This document shows, piece after piece, positions 1 through 9,260 of a DNA stretch of 64,000 nt. The notes below the pieces were generated by a model. That model was not told where the DNA came from, did no database searches, and saw nothing but the letters and a program-made list of their open reading frames with translations. Source of the DNA: G963664225 sp964538065 (GTDB taxonomy: Bacteria > Verrucomicrobiota > Verrucomicrobiia > Limisphaerales > UBA1319); assembly GCA_964538065.1 (NCBI GenBank), contig CAZIDG010000015.1, positions 1-64,000 on the forward strand, in the 5' to 3' direction. How positions within the stretch are numbered: position 1 is the first letter of the stretch; each line of letters opens with the position of its first letter. A program made the translations under genes and the position numbers.

Positions 1-37
1 AATAAAAATGGCGTACCCACCTTGCGGTGGATACGCC
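1..37 (-). terminator. Rho-independent terminator of xylA
   Basis: Read on the minus strand, positions 37-10 form a stem with arms GGCGTA-C-CCACC and GGTGG-A-TACGCC, one internal mismatch and a TTGC loop. A T-rich run follows at positions 9-1. It lies 19 bases beyond the xylA stop codon, as expected for an intrinsic terminator. Confidence 0.75.
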
Positions 38-55
38 TGATAAGGCATCGAAAAC

Positions 56-1375
56 TTACTGGATGAACTCGTTGATGAGGTTTTCCAGATATTCCTGGCG
101 TCCGCTGACGCATGCAGCAGCTTCGCCCTTCTTCATGATGTAGGCTTCCAAATCCTTGAAACCACACTTGCCGGCTTCAATTTTAGCCCCGATGCCATCA
201 TCCCAGGAGCTGTAGCGTTCCTTCACAAAGTCGGCAAGACGTCCGTCTTTGCGGATGGCGGCAGCGATTCTGAGGCCGCGGGCAAAGGTATCCATCCCGC
301 CGATATGGGCGTGGAACAAATCCACGGGCTCAAAGCTTTCCCGGCGGACCTTGGCGTCAAAATTAACACCACCGGTGCTCAAACCGCCCATCTTAAGAAT
401 GGAAAGCATGACCTGGGTGGTCAGGTAAACATCGCTTGGGAACTGGTCGGTATCCCAACCCAGCATCGGATCGCCTGTATTGGCATCAATGGAACCCAGT
501 GCATTTGCTGCAATGGCGACTTCCAGTTCATGCTGCATGGTGTGGCCTGCCAGGGTGGCATGATTGGTTTCGATGTTCAGTTTGAAGTCATCCAGCAGAT
601 CATATTGGCGTAGAAAGTTCAAACAGGCCGCCGCATCCGAGTCATATTGATGCTTTGTGGGTTCCTTGGGCTTGGGTTCAATGTAGAAAGGCCCCTTGAA
701 ACCGATCGCTTTCTTATAGTCGATCGCCATGTGCATGAATGCGCCTAAATGGTCGAGCTCGCGCTTGATATCAGTGTTGTACAGGGTGGTGTAACCCTCG
801 CGTCCACCCCAAAACACATAGCCCGCACCACCCAGTTCATGGGTGACTTCCAAGGCCTTTTTCACTTGTGCCGCGGCAAAGGCGAAAACATCCGCGTTGC
901 AGGAGGTTGCAGCACCATGAACAAAACGGGGATTGGCAAACAGGCAGGCTGTGCCCCACAGGAGTTTGATGCCGGTGCGCTTCTGCTCTTCCTTGATTGC
1001 CTTGACTATGGCATCCAGGTTCTTGTTGCTCTGTTTAAGAGTCGCGCCCTCAGGGGCCACATCGCGATCATGGAATGCAAAGAAGGGGGCTCCCAGCTTT
1101 TCCATGAACTCAAAAGCCACATGAACACGACGTTTGGCGTTGTCGATGCTGCTCGAACCATCGTCCCAGGGTCGGACCATGGTGCCCGCTCCAAACGGAT
1201 CCGAGCCGGTGCCTCGGAAGGTGTGCCAATAGACCACGGAGAAGCGCAAATGCTCCTTCATGGTTCGTCCCTCAATAACCTCTTCGGGATTATAGTACTT
1301 AAAGGCAAAGGGATTCTTGGACTTTGGTCCCTCGTACTGGATCTTGGGGATCTTGGAAAACGCGCTTGATGCCAT
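56..1375 (-). CDS. xylA: Xylose isomerase
   Basis: This 439-residue protein has the usual length for a class II xylose isomerase, which interconverts D-xylose and D-xylulose (also glucose and fructose) in the cytoplasm using divalent metal. The catalytic HDRD segment lies at residues 102-105, the FWGGREGY strand at about 188-195, the metal-ligand segment YIEPKPKEPTKHQYD from 231, and the SIDANTGDPMLGWDTDQFP segment near residue 300. The ATG at 1375 gives the standard N-terminus, ending in the KYYNPEEVI stretch. No xylulokinase or xylose transporter is adjacent, so the gene appears monocistronic, with its own hairpin terminator at the left edge. The assignment is firm. Confidence 0.97.
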   Translation of the reverse strand: MASSAFSKIPKIQYEGPKSKNPFAFKYYNPEEVIEGRTMKEHLRFSVVYWHTFRGTGSDPFGAGTMVRPWDDGSSSIDNAKRRVHVAFEFMEKLGAPFFAFHDRDVAPEGATLKQSNKNLDAIVKAIKEEQKRTGIKLLWGTACLFANPRFVHGAATSCNADVFAFAAAQVKKALEVTHELGGAGYVFWGGREGYTTLYNTDIKRELDHLGAFMHMAIDYKKAIGFKGPFYIEPKPKEPTKHQYDSDAAACLNFLRQYDLLDDFKLNIETNHATLAGHTMQHELEVAIAANALGSIDANTGDPMLGWDTDQFPSDVYLTTQVMLSILKMGGLSTGGVNFDAKVRRESFEPVDLFHAHIGGMDTFARGLRIAAAIRKDGRLADFVKERYSSWDDGIGAKIEAGKCGFKDLEAYIMKKGEAAACVSGRQEYLENLINEFIQ

Positions 1376-1487
1376 ATAATTTATGATGTTGTTGAGTTCG
1401 CGGACATTGCAAAGGTTCTGAGGGGCTAAGTCAAGTTAGAAAGCATTCCTAATTAAATCAAAGGCGGCGATGCAGTTGCGGGGGCTT

Positions 1488-2474
1488 TCAAGCCCTCGGA
1501 TGCGCTTCGTCGTATGCCTTTTTGAGCCGTTCTGTGGTTAAGTGGGTGTAAACCTGGGTGGTTGAGAGATGCTGATGTCCCAATAATTCCTGGACGCTCC
1601 GCAAGTCGGCCCCCGCATCCAGCATGTGCGTCGCATAGCTGTGACGCAATTTGTGGGGGGTGAGTTCGGGATCCAATCCTGCCAGGGCCAGGTATCGTTT
1701 AAGCCGGAGTTGAATGACGCGGGGATTCATGGGGCCGGGCTGATCCGCATGGATACGGAAGACGGGCTGGTCTCCTGAAGGGGCTTGATCAAGCATCGCC
1801 CAATAACGTTGGATGGCTTCGAGGGCCGGCCCTCCGATGGGCACCTGGCGTTCTTTTTTACCTTTGCCGCGAATGCGCACCAGTTGTTCCCGTCTGTCCA
1901 GATCGGCATAGGTCAACCCGCACAGTTCGCTGATGCGCAGGCCACATGAATAGATGGTTTCCAAAATGGCCATGTCTCGCAGACAATCGCATTGGCGATT
2001 TTTTGTCTGGTGCTCCTTGGCGATCATGGTCAATTCCCTGGCTGGCGCGGCAAGCAGGTCCGTCATTTGCTGGACCGTGAGGAAATGGGGCAATCGCTTG
2101 GCCAGTTTGGGAAGAACGAGGTTCTTGATGGGGCTGCGCTCGACCATTCCACGTCGAATGAGGAACTTGTAAAAGGAACGCAGGGCTGAAAAGCGGAGCT
2201 GGATGGCTGCCCGGCCCAGTTCACCACGTCCCAAATACCTGAGATAGGCACGGAAATCATCCCGCACCAACGTGGACCAGGCTGGCATTGTTTGCCGGCT
2301 TTGCTGATGCCACTGGATGAAACTCAGCAGACACTGGCGATAATTCCGCTGGGTGTATGCAGAGGCTGCACGGTCCGTGGCCAAATGCACTAAAAACGCC
2401 TCGATTGCTGGATCAGCCATGTCCTGTGCAGGCTGTCCTGCAGGCAAGTTTTGCTGATCATCCTTGGGGATCAC
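1488..2474 (-). CDS. Tyrosine recombinase, XerC/XerD family
   Basis: This 328-residue site-specific recombinase has an N-terminal SAM-like core-binding domain (about residues 20-115) and a C-terminal catalytic domain. The catalytic set is visible: Arg in CGLRISELCGL (about 178), HKLRHSYATHML (about 272-283), LLGHQHLSTTQVYTH with its Gly-His, and the nucleophilic Tyr near residue 309. Such proteins resolve chromosome dimers at dif sites. The start is a GTG at 2474 overlapping the topB stop codon (GTGA), which implies translational coupling. An ATG at 2420 is an alternative start. Nothing nearby (no terminal repeats or cargo) suggests an integron or phage integrase. XerC and XerD cannot be told apart by eye. 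Confidence 0.9.
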   Translation of the reverse strand: MIPKDDQQNLPAGQPAQDMADPAIEAFLVHLATDRAASAYTQRNYRQCLLSFIQWHQQSRQTMPAWSTLVRDDFRAYLRYLGRGELGRAAIQLRFSALRSFYKFLIRRGMVERSPIKNLVLPKLAKRLPHFLTVQQMTDLLAAPARELTMIAKEHQTKNRQCDCLRDMAILETIYSCGLRISELCGLTYADLDRREQLVRIRGKGKKERQVPIGGPALEAIQRYWAMLDQAPSGDQPVFRIHADQPGPMNPRVIQLRLKRYLALAGLDPELTPHKLRHSYATHMLDAGADLRSVQELLGHQHLSTTQVYTHLTTERLKKAYDEAHPRA

Positions 2475-5002
2475 GGCGTCTTGGGCGGTTCAGCCGCCTC
2501 AGTTGGAGAAGCAGCCTGGGGCTTGGATTTGGAGGTCTTGCCGGTGTTCTTTTTCACACGCGGGGCAAACTCGAACCCAACCTTGCCTTCCTTGTCTACG
2601 ACAAGATACGCAGAGAAAGGACGGCCTTTCTTGCTGATGAATTTCGTAAAGAGACCCGTTTTGCCCGTCTCCAACAACTGCACCATTTGTGTCCGGTCAA
2701 TGGCTTGCTGGAGGATGATCTTGCCGGAACGGAAGGTGCAGGAGCGTTCCTTGCCGACCGATTTCTCACAGATATAGCTCATGGCGTTTTCAAACACCCG
2801 GGCGCCGCATTTGGGGCATTTCCCCAAGGGTGTTTGATTTGAGAAGTCGATCGCCTCCCCTTCGCCACCATTGGCGCCATTGCCCTGGCCGAAATCGAAC
2901 TCGATCTTGAATTCGGGGGTCAGTTTAATGACCGCAGCAAAGGGTTTGCCCATTTTGCTGCGAAATCCCTGAAGAGGACCGATGACTTTCTTGGCCAGCA
3001 ACTCCTCCATCTCAGCGGCCTCAAATTGACGACCTGCCAGGGTCTTCCATAGCGCGAAATCGCAGCTTTTGCATTGGAACTTTTTGTAGTTCTCCTGCAC
3101 GACGCCCTGACACTTGGGACAGGGGGTGACCAGTGGACCGTAATCGCCCGGCACGGTATCGTGTTCGTACCCTTTGGCCTTATCCACAATGTCGCGGGTC
3201 ATGACCGCAATTTTTTCCATGAAGACAGGCCGCTGCAATTGGCCATGTTCCATTTGCTTGAGCTGGTATTCCCAATTGCCCGTCAACTCCGGTGAGCAAA
3301 GTTCCGGTATGCCGATTCCCCGCAGAAGGGTGATCAGGGAAAAGGCCTTGGGTGTGGGAATAAGATCCCGCCCCTGACGAATGAGATACTGTTCACCAAG
3401 GAGACCTTCGATGATCGCTGCGCGGGTGGCGGGAGTGCCCAAACCCTTCTCGCTCATGGCTTCCCGCAATTCCTCGTCTTCGATCGTTTTTCCAGCCCCT
3501 TCCATGGCGGAGAGGAGCGTGGCTTCGTTAAACCGGGCCGGGGGTTTGGTCTGAGTGGCGATGATCTCAACGGCTTCCGTCGCGACTTGTTCGCCCGCCT
3601 TGACTGGGATGAGATTGGGAGTGTCGTCAATTTGAGCTTCCCGTCCATAGACGGTAAGCCAGCCAGGGTTGGTCAAGACCTTGCCTTCGCTCTTAAACGG
3701 CTCGCCTTCAACACGCGTGATGCGGGTGGTGACCAAAAATTCTGCAGGTGGATAAAAAACTGCAAGGAAACGTCGTGCAATGCAGTCGTACAATGTAGCC
3801 TCATCCCCCTCAAGGCTTTTGGGAGGTTGTGAGGTGGGTATGATGGCAAAGTGATCCGAAATCTTGGCGTTGTTGAAGATCCGTTTATTGGGGTGAATCC
3901 AGCCATTGGCGAGTACGTTTTTGGCCAGATTGCCATAGGAAGTGCCTTCCATGATTCCCATCGTCTGGCGCACGGTATCGAGATAATCCTCAGGCAATGC
4001 CCGGGAATCCGTACGCGGATAGGTGATCATTTTGTGCTTTTCATAGAGGGCCTGAGCCAGTTGCAGCGTGCGTTTGGCTGAAAAATGGAATCGGTTATTC
4101 GCCTCGCGTTGGAGACTGGTCAGGTCAAAAAGCAAGGGTGAGAGTTGAGTGGTGGGCTTACTCTCTTCTGTGACAATGCCAGGCTTGCCTTCACATTTAC
4201 TCTTAAGTGCTTCAGCACGAGCCAAATCCCAAATGCGCTCGGCCTTGGCCTCGGATTCGCCATTCTTGTCCTTGGTGAAGGATTCATCAAACCATCTTCC
4301 ATTATAGGTGCCTGCCGCAGCACCGAAGGTGCCGTGAACTTCCCAGTAGTCACGTGGAACAAATTTTTTGATGCGTTCTTCGCGTTCAACAACGATGGCC
4401 AGCGTGGGAGTTTGAACCCGGCCCACGGTGGTAAGTTGAAACCCGCCCGACTTGGAATTGAAGGCTGTGATTGCCCGCGTGCCATTGATGCCAACCAACC
4501 AATCGGATTCAGATCGGCAGACCGCCGCTGAAGCCAAGGGTTGCATGTCCTGATCGCGACGAAGTCGGCCAAAACCCTCGCGAATGGCGGAGGGTGTCAT
4601 GGACTGAAGCCAAAGCCGCTCAATGGGCTTTTCAGTTTTGGAAAATTGAACAATGTAGCGAAAGATCAATTCCCCCTCGCGACCGGCATCACACGCGTTG
4701 ACTAGTCCGCTGACATCCTTGCGTTTGATCAACCGCAACAAGGTCTTGAGCCTCGATTCGCTCCTTTCGATGGGACGCAGATCGAAGTGCGGAGGAATCA
4801 TGGGCAGATGCGCAAAGGTCCACTTGCCACGCTTGACCTCGCAGTCCGGCGGCACGCACAATTCCAGCAGATGCCCCACCGCCGATGACAGAACGAACTG
4901 GTCGCTTTCAAAATAGTCCTCGTGCTTGGCAAAGCCCCCCAGGGCCTTGGCAATATCGTTTGCGACCGAAGGCTTTTCGGCGATGATTAATTTCTTACCC
5001 AT
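2471..5002 (-). CDS. topB: DNA topoisomerase III (type IA)
   Basis: This 843-residue type IA topoisomerase cuts and rejoins one DNA strand through a tyrosyl intermediate. The Toprim domain starts with IIAEKPSVANDIAKAL and carries DAGREGELIFRYI near residue 105-117. The active-site Tyr lies in MITYPRTDSRALP at about residue 328. The C-terminus adds two Cys-rich segments (CPKCQGVVQENYKKFQCKSC and CPKCGARVFENAMSYICEKS). Each is followed by a short module of the 'SKxGxPFxA' type (SKMGKPFAA, SKKGRPFSA) and then a basic, Pro-rich tail. No Shine-Dalgarno sequence is evident. The gene overlaps the downstream recombinase by four bases. The family assignment is firm. This layout of a TopB core with extra C-terminal repeats also occurs in plasmid-type enzymes. 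Confidence 0.93.
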   Translation of the reverse strand: MGKKLIIAEKPSVANDIAKALGGFAKHEDYFESDQFVLSSAVGHLLELCVPPDCEVKRGKWTFAHLPMIPPHFDLRPIERSESRLKTLLRLIKRKDVSGLVNACDAGREGELIFRYIVQFSKTEKPIERLWLQSMTPSAIREGFGRLRRDQDMQPLASAAVCRSESDWLVGINGTRAITAFNSKSGGFQLTTVGRVQTPTLAIVVEREERIKKFVPRDYWEVHGTFGAAAGTYNGRWFDESFTKDKNGESEAKAERIWDLARAEALKSKCEGKPGIVTEESKPTTQLSPLLFDLTSLQREANNRFHFSAKRTLQLAQALYEKHKMITYPRTDSRALPEDYLDTVRQTMGIMEGTSYGNLAKNVLANGWIHPNKRIFNNAKISDHFAIIPTSQPPKSLEGDEATLYDCIARRFLAVFYPPAEFLVTTRITRVEGEPFKSEGKVLTNPGWLTVYGREAQIDDTPNLIPVKAGEQVATEAVEIIATQTKPPARFNEATLLSAMEGAGKTIEDEELREAMSEKGLGTPATRAAIIEGLLGEQYLIRQGRDLIPTPKAFSLITLLRGIGIPELCSPELTGNWEYQLKQMEHGQLQRPVFMEKIAVMTRDIVDKAKGYEHDTVPGDYGPLVTPCPKCQGVVQENYKKFQCKSCDFALWKTLAGRQFEAAEMEELLAKKVIGPLQGFRSKMGKPFAAVIKLTPEFKIEFDFGQGNGANGGEGEAIDFSNQTPLGKCPKCGARVFENAMSYICEKSVGKERSCTFRSGKIILQQAIDRTQMVQLLETGKTGLFTKFISKKGRPFSAYLVVDKEGKVGFEFAPRVKKNTGKTSKSKPQAASPTEAAEPPKTP

Positions 5003-5054
5003 GACAACAATTCATGAACCCGTGTCGGCTGTGCCTGCCGTCATCCACGTAACG

Positions 5055-5114
5055 GCGAACTTACGACAAGACCGACATTTTTCAAACAATAGCCAGCGAA
5101 CTTGCGACAAAGCC
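5055..5114. repeat. Imperfect direct repeat upstream of topB
   Basis: GCGAACTTACGACAAGACC (5055-5073) recurs as GCGAACTTGCGACAAAGCC (5096-5114), matching at 16 of 19 positions with starts 41 bases apart, which is about four helical turns. The pair sits 50-110 bases upstream of the topB start, where an operator would be expected. A separate inverted repeat, ACAAGGTC/GACCTTGT, lies at 5153-5180. Its role is unknown. Confidence 0.5.
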
Positions 5115-5207
5115 ATACGCTTGTCAAAACATGATTCTTAAATCCCTTCTTAACAAGGTCAGTTTTAGGGTGGACCTTGTACACGTATCATACTCGCTAT
5201 GAGCAGA

Positions 5208-6566
5208 TTACTTGCCAATGCAGAATTGACTAAAGATGCTTTCCAAAAGGTCATCGGTCGCTGTTTTCCCCACGATTTCCCCGACGGCGTTCACCGCAAT
5301 GCGTAAATCCATGGCAGTCAACTCGAGGGACATATTGTCCCTTAATCCGCTTATCGTTGATTCCACTGCCTTTTGGGCTCTGAGGAGGGCATTCTGGTGG
5401 CGTGAGTTGATCATGACTTGAGCCATATCAGCATCCACGTCGCCGCTCCAAACCATGGCCTTGAGTTGGTCTTTTAGACTTTCAATCCCTATGCCTGTTG
5501 TGCAAGAGATTCTTATACAAGAATTTGCAACATCAGCGGGCAATTCCAATCGAACGGGCAAATCTGCTTTGTTGACCACAACCAGGCATGGACGATCAGT
5601 ATAACGCTTGATTTGTTCTGCGTCCTCGGCGGTCATGGGCTCTGATCCATCCAGGAGGAGTATGATGACTTCCGCCTTGTCGATGCTTTCATGACTTCTC
5701 CTAATTCCTTCGCGTTCAATCGGATCCGATGAATGACGGAGTCCTGCTGTATCGATGAAATTAAAGGGCAATCCGCGAATATCCGCGGTCTCCTCAATGG
5801 TATCCCGTGTTGTACCGGGAATGGGCGAGACGATGGCGCGGTCGCGTCCCAATAATTCATTGAGCAAGCTCGACTTGCCTGTGTTGGGACGACCGATGAT
5901 GGCCACCCGGATGCCCCGTCTGAGGATTTGTCCCTCATGCGCTGTGCATAAGAGCTTGGTGATAAATTGGATGGATTGACTGAGCTTTTGTATCAAAGTC
6001 ATCCGCGTGTCCGGTGCAATGTCTTCTTCAGGAAAATCGATATGGGCTTCGATATGGGCCAGCGCGTGCATGAGGTCGTCTCGCAGGAGTCCGATTTTAG
6101 CCGACAACTTGCCTGCAAGCTGGTCTTGAGCGGCCGCAACGGATAGGGCCGTGCGTGCATGGATGAGGTCGATCACGGCTTCAGCCTGGGTCAGATCGAT
6201 CCGGCCATTTAGAAAGGCGCGTTTGGTGAATTCCCCTGGCAGTGCCAATCGAGCTCCGGCGGCAAGCAGAACATCAAGAACCTGTTTTGTGGTCAGGATG
6301 CCGCCATGGCAGGAGACTTCCACAACATCTTCCCGGGTAAACGTGCGCGGGGCGCGCATGACGGCGGCCATGACTTCATCGATGGGTTGTCCGTGATGAA
6401 CAATGTGCCCGTAGTGAAGGGTATGCGACGCAACACTTGCCAGTGGGACTTTGCCTTTAAAGCACTGATCCGCAACAGATACAGCCTGCGGACCTGATAA
6501 TCGAATGACGGCGAGGCCGCCTTCGCCCAAAGGGGTTGATATGGCTGCTATGGTGTCCTGCAACAT
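5208..6566 (-). CDS. mnmE: tRNA modification GTPase MnmE
   Basis: This 452-residue protein works with MnmG to install the carboxymethylaminomethyl group on uridine 34 of certain tRNAs. The N-terminal TrmE domain starts with MLQDTIAAISTPLGEGGLAV, which fixes the start at 6566 rather than at further upstream in-frame codons. The central G domain has the P-loop IIGRPNTGKSSLLNELLG (about residues 222-240), switch region IPGTTRDTIEE and DTAGLRHS. The C-terminus ends in FCIGK, the family's C(I/L)GK motif with the catalytic Cys. It ends 205 bases before topB on the same strand. mnmG is not in the window. Confidence 0.97.
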   Translation of the reverse strand: MLQDTIAAISTPLGEGGLAVIRLSGPQAVSVADQCFKGKVPLASVASHTLHYGHIVHHGQPIDEVMAAVMRAPRTFTREDVVEVSCHGGILTTKQVLDVLLAAGARLALPGEFTKRAFLNGRIDLTQAEAVIDLIHARTALSVAAAQDQLAGKLSAKIGLLRDDLMHALAHIEAHIDFPEEDIAPDTRMTLIQKLSQSIQFITKLLCTAHEGQILRRGIRVAIIGRPNTGKSSLLNELLGRDRAIVSPIPGTTRDTIEETADIRGLPFNFIDTAGLRHSSDPIEREGIRRSHESIDKAEVIILLLDGSEPMTAEDAEQIKRYTDRPCLVVVNKADLPVRLELPADVANSCIRISCTTGIGIESLKDQLKAMVWSGDVDADMAQVMINSRHQNALLRAQKAVESTISGLRDNMSLELTAMDLRIAVNAVGEIVGKTATDDLLESIFSQFCIGK

Positions 6567-6635
6567 GTATGGAGAGCCTGACTGCTTTTGAAATCCAGCC
6601 CGGGAAGGAACGCAAATGACAAGTGGCAATGATCA

Positions 6636-7577
6636 TCAACCTTCCGTGTGATCATGCCCGGATGCTGCCCCGTTCGTTATACGTTGCCTTTGTTGTTCCA
6701 GGAATGAGCACCACTCGTTCATGCCTTGTCCGGTGCGTGACGAGACTTCAAAGATCCTGGCGTGGGGGGCCAGTCTCTGAATGTTGGACAGGGCCTCAGC
6801 CCGTTTGAACTCGGTGGCTGCAGCCAGATCACTTTTACTGATGATCACAACATCTGCTGCACTGAAGATAGGGGGATACTTGAGGGGTTTATCCTCTCCT
6901 TCGGTAACAGAAAGAAGAACGACACGCAGGTGTTCGCCCAGATCATAACTGGCCGGGCATACGAGATTGCCCACATTTTCTATGACAAGCAGGTCCAGAG
7001 CGTCCAAGTTCAGTTGGGTCATGGCCTTGGATACCATGGCGGCATCAAGGTGACACACCGTACCGGTGGTGATTTGGACAGCAGGGGCTCCTGTGCTCCG
7101 GAGGCGCTCTGCGTCATTGGCGGTTTCCAGATCGCCTACAATGACGCCGGTGCGAAGGCGTTCAGCCAACAACGTGATGGTCTTTTGGATGAAGGTGGTT
7201 TTACCCGAGCCGGGTGAAGAAACCACGTTGAGCACCAGAAGTTTTTTGGCCTGGAAAAATCCCCGATTGCGCTCAGCGAGACGGTCGTTTTGCGCCAGGA
7301 CCGGCATGTTCAAGGCAACCTCGCGGTGTTCTTCTCCCTGATGGGGATGTTCATGAGGGATTCCCAAGGCGTGCAACTCATCGTGGCTATGTCCATGAGC
7401 ATCATGATCGTGTGTGTGACTATGCTCATGGGGGTGAGAGTGGGGTTCGGGGTGAGGATGGCCGTGCTCGTGGTTGTGGGTATGCTCGTGTGAGTGAGCA
7501 TGTCCTCCAACCTGGCTTGCAGGGACACCATTGATATTAACTTCGCGTGGGAGGCCGCAACCGCATTCCTGACACAT
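6636..7577 (-). CDS. hypB: Hydrogenase/urease nickel incorporation GTPase HypB
   Basis: This 313-residue G3E-family GTPase delivers nickel to NiFe-hydrogenase or other nickel enzymes together with HypA. The start at 7577 gives MCQECGCGLP, matching the family's N-terminal CxxCGC nickel-binding motif. A long His/Glu-rich region follows (about residues 25-75, with runs such as HSHEHTHNHEHGHPHPEP), which is typical of HypB proteins that also store nickel. The GTPase P-loop SSPGSGKTTFIQKT, then GDLETANDAERL and ISKSDLA, make up the rest. The start lies four bases after the hypA stop, so the pair is an operon. No hydrogenase, urease or other hyp gene is visible in this window. Confidence 0.95.
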   Translation of the reverse strand: MCQECGCGLPREVNINGVPASQVGGHAHSHEHTHNHEHGHPHPEPHSHPHEHSHTHDHDAHGHSHDELHALGIPHEHPHQGEEHREVALNMPVLAQNDRLAERNRGFFQAKKLLVLNVVSSPGSGKTTFIQKTITLLAERLRTGVIVGDLETANDAERLRSTGAPAVQITTGTVCHLDAAMVSKAMTQLNLDALDLLVIENVGNLVCPASYDLGEHLRVVLLSVTEGEDKPLKYPPIFSAADVVIISKSDLAAATEFKRAEALSNIQRLAPHARIFEVSSRTGQGMNEWCSFLEQQRQRITNGAASGHDHTEG

Positions 7578-7581
7578 ATGC

Positions 7582-7923
7582 TTATGATATCTCCATGGAT
7601 ACCAACTCCAATTCGCGGCCACGCCGCACCTCAGAGCTGAATTGATGACATGCAGGGCATTCGCTAAACAAATCCTCAGTGGCGAATTCTGCCTGGCAGG
7701 TATGACACCAGTAAACCGCTGGAATCGACTCAATTTCCAGTTGGGCCTTTTCCGCCATGGTGCCTTGGCGGAGTGCTTCAAAACCGAAAGTCAGGGCATC
7801 AGGTACCACTCCGGATAATTGTCCCACGCGCATGGTGATGCGATGGATCTCGCTAGCACCGGAATCACGGGCTGATTTTATAGCCGCATCCAAGGTTCCC
7901 TGTACTATGCCCAGTTCGTGCAT
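7582..7923 (-). CDS. hypA: Hydrogenase/urease maturation nickel metallochaperone HypA
   Basis: This 113-residue protein has exactly the usual HypA length when started at the ATG at 7923 (MHELGIVQGTLDAAI). The N-terminal Met-His-Glu forms the nickel site. The zinc site is the pair CHTC and CPAC in the C-terminal half, separated by about a dozen residues. HypA passes nickel to the maturing enzyme in partnership with HypB, which is encoded directly downstream. Upstream in-frame codons would add a non-conserved extension and were rejected. Confidence 0.95.
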   Translation of the reverse strand: MHELGIVQGTLDAAIKSARDSGASEIHRITMRVGQLSGVVPDALTFGFEALRQGTMAEKAQLEIESIPAVYWCHTCQAEFATEDLFSECPACHQFSSEVRRGRELELVSMEIS

Positions 7924-8036
7924 GTATGCACACAACGCTACTGAGGACACCCAAGGTGTCAAGAGCGGGCCTGGTTTTCCATCGCAACCCAGAGATCTGC
8001 CGTCCTATCATCTCTATGGCACAGACCGGTGTTTGC

Positions 8037-8507
8037 TCAGCCCTTGTAGGTGATGAGCACACCAAAATCTGTCATGAGTTGCCGCGTTCCCAAATCGAGG
8101 TGGGTGTAGGCAATCGTGCTGATATTCACGATGTTTTCCTCGCCGACCTTGCTCAAAAAATCCGTGACCTTGTCGTCAAAGCAGTCACGGCCAACTTCGA
8201 CGCAATCCGTGCGTCGGATGGTTTTGATGCGCAGCCTCTTATCGGTGATCTTGGCGGCAACTTCCAATGGCACGCTGGGCTTTTTGATCAGGACTTCGCT
8301 TGGCGCGTCATGTGTGGGTACAGTGAAGTGCTTTTCCTCTTTGGCCGCTGCGGAGGATGCCATGGCGTTAATGATATGCGGCGCGTGTCTGACATCGGGG
8401 ATTACGACGGTGTTGCCGCATCCAGGGCATTCGACCTGGCTGCCGATACCGCTGTCATCCACCACTAATTCCTGTTTGCAACTCGGGCAGTTGAAGGTTA
8501 TATCCAT
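8037..8507 (-). CDS. Zinc-ribbon protein of unknown function
   Basis: This 156-residue protein begins with a zinc ribbon (CPSC at residues 7-10, CPGC about 20 residues later) of the 'FNCPSCKQELVVDDSGIGSQ' type, common in PVC-group bacteria. A linker and a C-terminal alpha/beta region of about 90 residues, with basic and acidic strands, follow. The ATG at 8507 was chosen over an in-frame GTG two codons upstream because GAGGTG lies just before it at suitable spacing. It sits 113 bases upstream of hypA on the same strand. I do not recognise the C-terminal part. It could bind nucleic acid or protein, but nothing in the sequence decides this. Confidence 0.7.
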   Translation of the reverse strand: MDITFNCPSCKQELVVDDSGIGSQVECPGCGNTVVIPDVRHAPHIINAMASSAAAKEEKHFTVPTHDAPSEVLIKKPSVPLEVAAKITDKRLRIKTIRRTDCVEVGRDCFDDKVTDFLSKVGEENIVNISTIAYTHLDLGTRQLMTDFGVLITYKG

Positions 8508-8737
8508 ATGCACCTCAATATTTTACAATTCGATTTGACCGCTCGTTTTTAGCTGCCTCGTGATTCGCCTGACCGACATGTCTCTGGTTCATTCACTTCA
8601 GCGACTGGTTGCTGTCACCATTTAGGGAACTAATACATATATAGCGTGTGACACTGCGTTTTGCCAGTCGAAAATCACGTTGGCAGAAGGTTTTTTACGT
8701 TTTTTGCCCCAAAAGGAACGTGAATGGTTAAGACACC

Positions 8738-9148
8738 TTATTCGTAGGCTTTTTCCAGCTTTTTGATGCGGGGATAGACTGGTGAATTGGTGGGCGTTCT
8801 GGCTTTGACTTCCGCGAATACCCGCCGTGCCTCGGCCATGTCCTCGCCACCGATTGCAATGACATAATCCAACTGAATGGATGCTTTCCGAGGATCGGAC
8901 AGGTTGGGGCCGTAATATTCAATCCAGCGTTTGAAGGTCTTATTTCCCTGGTTTTTGGCAGCGGCCAGGGAGCTTTCAAGGGTTGGAGGCATGCCAGGCA
9001 GGACAGACGATGGATCCGTTGCTTGAGAGGCTTGAGACGAGGGACCAGGAGGCAACTTGTTTGAGACAAAGGAGTCGCAATACAGGTAGAATTCTCTGCC
9101 TGCGATGATGGCAACAAGTATCAACAGCGCTGTTAGAACATGGCGCAT
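8738..9148 (-). CDS. Small membrane-anchored or exported protein, unknown
   Basis: This 136-residue protein has an N-terminal hydrophobic segment (RHVLTALLILVAIIAG, residues 2-17), a Pro/Ser/Gln-rich linker (about 33-55) and a C-terminal helical region ending in RIKKLEKAYE, which resembles a TPR-like helix pair. No lipobox Cys follows the hydrophobic segment, so it is either a signal anchor or a cleaved signal peptide. It lies 112 bases downstream of prmC on the same strand. No family is recognised. The overlapping 129-residue reading in another frame was discarded. Confidence 0.6.
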   Translation of the reverse strand: MRHVLTALLILVAIIAGREFYLYCDSFVSNKLPPGPSSQASQATDPSSVLPGMPPTLESSLAAAKNQGNKTFKRWIEYYGPNLSDPRKASIQLDYVIAIGGEDMAEARRVFAEVKARTPTNSPVYPRIKKLEKAYE

Positions 9149-9260
9149 GATGTCATTCTTTGTTCATGAAGGATTTCCTTCGTGAATCCTCAGAAACAGC
9201 CTAATCCGTTGCAGTGGAATAGGCAAAGGAAAAGCGGCCTTTTTGGTCCAAGGCGATGCA

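Noticed and set aside
749..1369. 206-codon open frame on the plus strand
   Set aside because: Antisense to xylA with low-complexity translation and no recognisable motif.
1488..2474. Tyrosine recombinase as a sign of an integrated element
   Set aside because: It is coupled to topB, has a housekeeping Xer pattern and is not flanked by att-like repeats, tRNA or phage genes.
7340..7500. Repetitive CAT/ATG-rich tract resembling a tandem repeat
   Set aside because: It is the coding sequence of the His-rich metal-binding segment of HypB, so the repetition is explained by protein composition.
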